Positions 20,508 to 25,000 of a DNA stretch of 25,000 bases are shown here, one piece after another. The stretch comes from Anaeromyces robustus (Eukaryota > Neocallimastigomycota > Neocallimastigomycetes > Neocallimastigales > Neocallimastigaceae), in contig MCFG01000136.1 in NCBI GenBank assembly GCA_002104895.1, positions 72,501-97,500 of the forward strand, in the 5' to 3' direction. Within the stretch, counting starts at the first letter, position 1. The number at the start of each line of letters is the position of its first letter. The notes below the pieces were generated by a model. It saw only the letters and a list, made by a program, of their open reading frames with translations, did not search any database and was not told the DNA's origin. The position numbers and the translations under genes were made by a program.

Positions 20508-21820
20508 ATGGTCCCAAATATTCATAATTTTACTTCAGAAGATTATTCCTTATATGAATCAGAAAGAAAATATTTTCTTTCTGATTTAACAGAACGAAAC
20601 TATACATTTTTTGATTGGTTTTTCAGTAAAGGTACTAGTTTTGATTGTTATGTTGAAGCTATGAAAAAACAAACTTATGAAGATAAATTTAATAATAACA
20701 TTAATATTGTAAGGACAATTTTATTGGGAATTAGTCGACCATTTTCTATTGTTTATTTTTTCTGGACAATGCTAGTTTTTTTATTTCATGGTTTTAATTT
20801 AAAAAAGCCGGTAATGAAAATTATATTATTACATTTTGTATTACGGTAAGAGAAAAAAATAATATAAATATAAATATAAATATAAATATAAATATAAATA
20901 TAAATATAAATATAAATATAAATATAAGAAAAAGTATTAATATGAACGTAATTACTGTAATAATTATAATTAATGTCATCATTATTATTATTATTATTAT
21001 TATTAATATTATTATTATCATTATTACTATTATAATTATTAATATGATTTTATAATTATTACTATTATAATTATTAGTGCAACTGGAAATATGGTAGATA
21101 TGCTAGGTAACTTGTATTCAAATTATTATGCATTATCTTATGACAGTCAAACAGATACATATAGCTGTATTAATAATGGTACGAATGAGTATTTTCCAGC
21201 TAAATTTTTTTTTAAAAGATATATTGCTACAATATTATGGTATACAGGTGAAATTGTAGGCGATTGGTATTTATTACTAAGAACCAAAGATGTTGTAAAA
21301 AATGAAAATAAAATAAAAATTGTAAAATTGTCTTGTGCGTTTTATAATTTATCCAAGGTTTTATTAATATTATACCATTTTAGGTATAAAATAAATGTAC
21401 ACTGATAAAGGTGTACTTGATGAAGATAGAAGAACTAATTTTTATAAAGTTTATTGGGCCATACAAATTATTATTATCTTGAGTTCTTTCTTTTACGATG
21501 TTACTGTTTATATTATTTTACGGAAAAATCTATTCAAAGTTGCAGAATCACGTTTTGGATTTTTTAAAAAATTTAAAACTATATCTGAATATAGAATTGT
21601 TTTTACTGCCTTAGTAAGTGCAATATTTTTACCATTAATTGCCTTTACATTTGTTCTTAGAATATATTATAATTCAAAGGAAGAATATAAAAATGTTGGA
21701 TTTGATTTTGATGAACTTCGAAGAGTGGTTGCTAGCATCCAATATTACATGATGTTTATTGACCAAATTTTGTTATCAATTTCAAATAAAGAAGTAAGTA
21801 CTTATAATGAATCAAAATAA
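20508..21820 (+). pseudogene. Seven-TM GPCR-like membrane protein, member D: frameshifted, short tail
   Basis: Exon 20508-20845 (NFT sequon; SKGTSFDCY with Cys47) splices from CG|GTAAGA to TTATTAG|T at 21078. Exon 2 then reads RATGNMVDMLGN, Cys143 and GEIVGDWYLLLR, and runs to a stop at 21405 just after segment 4. The rest of the family sequence (YTDKGVLDEDRR, segments 5-7, QYYMMFIDQ) continues in another frame from about 21396 to 21820. Against the 714-2290 copy, the loop between segments 4 and 5 is 8 bases shorter, which explains the frameshift. The tail after segment 7 is only about 14 residues, against about 107 in that copy, and ends at a poly-A tract. Conservation on both sides of the break points to recent inactivation or a sequencing/assembly indel. 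A mini-intron of under 30 bases is the less likely alternative. Confidence 0.75.
20846..21077 (+). other. Intron of member D (232 nt), microsatellite-expanded
   Basis: The donor is GTAAGA and the acceptor TTATTAG, in the same phase and position as the other three copies. The intron is longest here because of a hexanucleotide AAATAT array at about 20863-20929 and an ATT array at about 20980-21005. Confidence 0.85.
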
Positions 21821-22127
21821 AAAAAAAAAGCTTCCAATAATAAAAAATAAAATGAAATGTACAAAAAAGGGACATTGATAAAAAAAATAAATATAATATA
21901 AATTATTATAATAAGAATATAAAACAAAAATAAAACATTAAATAAAAATAAAATATAATTGAAATATGTATATATATATAAAGAAATAAAAAGGGATTAA
22001 ATAACAAAAAAAAAGAGATAAAAAGAAATAAAATTTTTAAAAAATAATTGTAAAATAAAGTAAATATAATAAATAAATGAATAAAAATAATATAAATTAA
22101 ATAAATATAATGACTATTATAGATATC

Positions 22128-22158
<31 letters not shown>

Positions 22159-22387
22159 CATTATTACTATTATTCAGTTTTAAATAATTAGTTTTATTAG
22201 AATCAATTAAATTATAATTTTTGTAGGAGTAATATATAAATATTTATTTATAAATAATTTAAATAATAACAAGATTTATTAATACTTTTAATATAGTGCT
22301 TATTAGAAAATAAAGATAAGTATTATAGATATCAAATAAAAATTTATTAATTTTTTCTTTAAGTTTGTAATTTTAATTTTTTTTTTT

Positions 22388-22423
<36 letters not shown>

Positions 22424-23414
22424 CATTAATAAATAAAATTTTTATATATTTTCCATTTTTAATATTTAATTTATTATTATTATTATTTTTTTATGATATG
22501 ATTTAAAATTATAAAAATAATATATAAATTTATAATAAATAAACTTTATATATATTATACATAATTTTCAATTTTTATTTTTTAATTAAACATTAAAATG
22601 TTTATGGAAAAAAAAAATTTTTTTTTTTGATAAAAATTATATTAAAAATTTCTTTTTATGATCATCCATCAAAAAAGAAATTTAGTAAATTATTTATTAA
22701 TATATTAGAATACAAAGATATATATTTGTTTTATATATTTTTTATTTGATTTAATATATAAAAACCTAATAAACTATTATTATAAATTATTTAGTAATAT
22801 TTAATCATTATTATTATATGAATATAATTATAAAAAAAATTAATTTTAATAAAATAATATTATTTTGCTAATATTATGAAAATGAATTTATTTATATATA
22901 TTAATACAATTATTTCCAAAATAAATACATAATAACATTGTATATAACAATATTTTCATAAATGAATTTTTTAAGAATTAATATTTATTTAATAAATAAA
23001 AAGAACTAAATATTTGTATAAATAAATATATATAGATAGATAAGTATTATTAATTAAAAAATAACAAAAATAATGATATAATAATATTTAATTTATGTTT
23101 TTTTTTTTTTTTTCCATAAAAATATCACTTTAAATTATAGTTCATTTATAATAACAAGTTTTCTGTAAAAAATAATCATAATAAAAGAAAGAAATATTTT
23201 TTATTAAAATATAAATGTTAAATCAAATGAATGTGCTCTAATAGAAATGAAACAAATTTGTTTTTGCCAAGTATTTATATAAACAATATAAATAAATAAT
23301 AAATATTGTTCAATAAATTTCAAACAAACCTTTCTAAATATGTCAATATTAAAATTACTATAGAATAAATTGTGCAAAAAACAAATAATGAAATATTTAT
23401 AATTAAATGAGTAC
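21821..23414. other. A+T-rich spacer
   Basis: Follows the frameshifted receptor copy. It has a T tract of nearly 30 bases at 22390-22419 and an ATT array at 22132-22160. A slightly less A+T-rich patch at 23200-23400 holds a 70-codon minus-strand frame that I do not trust as a gene. Confidence 0.5.
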
Positions 23415-23752
23415 ATTATAATTTACTAATAAAAAACCATTTTTTAATATACAAAAAAAAAAAAAAAACACAATGAAACAATTATAATTTACTAATAAAA
23501 AACCATTTTTTAATATACAAAAAAAAAAAAAAAACACAATGAAAAAATTATAATTTACTAATAAAAAACCGTTTTTTAATGTACAAAAAAAAATAATTAA
23601 ACAATTATTATTTACTAATAAAAAACCCATTTTTAATGTACAAAAAAAATGAAACAATTAAATTTACTAATAAAAAACCTTTTTTTTAATGGTACAAAAA
23701 AAATAATGAAACAATTATAATTTACAAGTAAAAAAACCCATTTTTTCATGTG
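23415..23752. repeat. Tandem minisatellite of 53-66 bp, six units
   Basis: Units start near 23415, 23481, 23547, 23604, 23657 and 23714. Each has ATTTACTAATAAAAAACC, then a short T run, TAAT, GTACAA or ATACAA and a poly-A tract. The first two are nearly identical; the later ones differ mainly in poly-A length. The open minus-strand frame through it (repeated KNGFLLVN) is a by-product of the repeat. Confidence 0.88.
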
Positions 23753-24864
23753 TATTATTTTTCTTAATTTATTATATTTTATTATTATTTTTTTTTTGTA
23801 TATAATTATTTTAAATAATATTTAATATTTATAATTAAAATTTTTAATTTTTTACATTATTTAATATAAACTTTAATTTATAATATATTACAACTTTTTA
23901 TTTTAATTATATGATTTGATATAAAGAAAATTAAAATGTTTTCATTTGTAAAAAAAAATATATTAAATTTTTTTTAATTTCTTTTTTTGGTTATAGAAAA
24001 GAAATTCATTTATATAAAATTAATAATGAATTTGTGTACAATTACTATTATAATTTCTATACCTTTTATGGTTTTATAAATAATAGAAAAAAAATTAATA
24101 ATAAAAGAAACTAAAAATTAACCAATAGTAATTATTTGTCTTTTTTTTTTAAACTATATTTAATATATAATTTAGTAAATAAATACATAAAATATTGAAT
24201 TAAAAATTTTTCATTCATTTTTTTTATTATTATAATTTTTTAATAAATTTCTTTTGAATATACAATAATTATATTATTTGTATTATAAAAATTAATATAA
24301 ATTTACTATTTGAATTTAAGAGAAAAATAGAATATAAAATTATTTATATTAATATTAAATAATTACATTATTTATGTTAATACTAAATAATATTTTATTA
24401 TTAATTATTTATTAATATATTTTTATCAATAATAAATTATAATGAATATGTTCATTATTACAATCATTATTAATTAGATAAATATTTTAATTATTAGGAT
24501 TTTAGTACGTTCTAATTCTGTCATAATCATTAATATTTAATTATTTAAATAAATAAGAAAATTATAATAATTTAAAAAAAAATATGGAAAAGGTATAAAC
24601 TTTTATAATTTCATATATTTTTATTATTCTTTATATCTTTTTATATTTTAATATTTTTTTTTTATCTTTTATTAATACTGATTTACTTTTATTTTTTTTT
24701 TTATCTTAATATATGGTTTTATATAATTTAAAATAATACATAAATTAAATATTTTTTTTACAATAATATAAAATAATTAATACATAAATTCATATATTTT
24801 TTTTTATAAATATATGAATTTATTTAGAAAAAATTAATATTCTTTTTATCTTATCATATACTCT
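23753..24864. other. A+T-rich spacer
   Basis: No gene or clear relic was seen. The window itself ends in a T tract from about 24979. Confidence 0.55.
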
Positions 24865-24927
24865 AATTTATTTTAACGAAATATGAATTTATTTTAACGA
24901 AATATGAATTTATTTTAACGAAATATG
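24865..24927. repeat. 21-bp tandem repeat, three units
   Basis: Three exact copies of a 21-base unit with TTTTAACGAAATATG start at 24865, 24886 and 24907, followed by a TA microsatellite. Confidence 0.9.
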
Positions 24928-25000
24928 AAATATATATATATATATAAAAGAGAGAGAAAAAAAAATTTATATTATATCTTTTTTTTTTTTTTTTTTTTTT

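Noticed and set aside
23204-23416. 70-codon minus-strand ORF
   Set aside because: No recognisable domain, composition close to spacer, and a competing short plus-strand reading; not enough to call a gene.
23403-23657. 84-codon minus-strand ORF with repeated KNGFLLVN
   Set aside because: It mirrors the minisatellite and its poly-A tracts; no sign of a real gene.

Overview
This window looks like nuclear DNA of an anaerobic gut fungus (Neocallimastigomycota). The evidence is extreme A+T richness in non-coding DNA (clearly above 80% by eye), long homopolymers and AAAT, AAT and AATAT microsatellites, short spliceosomal introns starting GTAA and ending TAG, and a secreted GH10 xylanase carrying a fungal dockerin (CBM10-like) domain typical of the cellulosomes of these fungi. 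The genus cannot be told from the sequence.

Layout. Positions 714-2290 and 3736-5126 hold two minus-strand genes of one family. Positions 5127-14314 are about 9 kb without an intact gene, but with tandem repeats, a 122-bp near-identical inverted repeat (8295-8416 / 10219-10340), a broken exon relic of the same family (9995-10150), other possible decayed coding sequence, a direct duplication, two 23-bp direct repeats and a roughly 450-bp island of near 45% GC (12748-13200). Position 14315-15680 is a third minus-strand family member. A 2-kb divergent spacer separates it from the plus-strand dockerin-GH10 xylanase at 17701-19551. Position 20508-21820 is a fourth family member on the plus strand, frameshifted and short-tailed. 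The rest is A+T-rich spacer with minisatellites.

The main object of interest is the four-member family. Each member was rebuilt by joining a short first exon (about 95-117 codons) to a long second exon across a phase-2 intron at the same protein position. The joined proteins (416-461 residues in the three intact ones) show seven hydrophobic segments, basic loops on one side, an N-terminal SKGT-x-C-Y motif, a conserved second Cys before segment 3, a GE-x-x-GD-[WL]-Y-x-LLR motif at segment 3, and a variable Ser/Asn-rich tail. The topology is like that of a G-protein-coupled receptor, but I recognise no named family. The four fall into two pairs (714-2290 with 20508-21820; 3736-5126 with 14315-15680). 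The locus therefore looks like a lineage-specific local expansion, with birth and death of copies, around a cellulosomal xylanase. A functional link between the receptors and the xylanase is only a guess from proximity.
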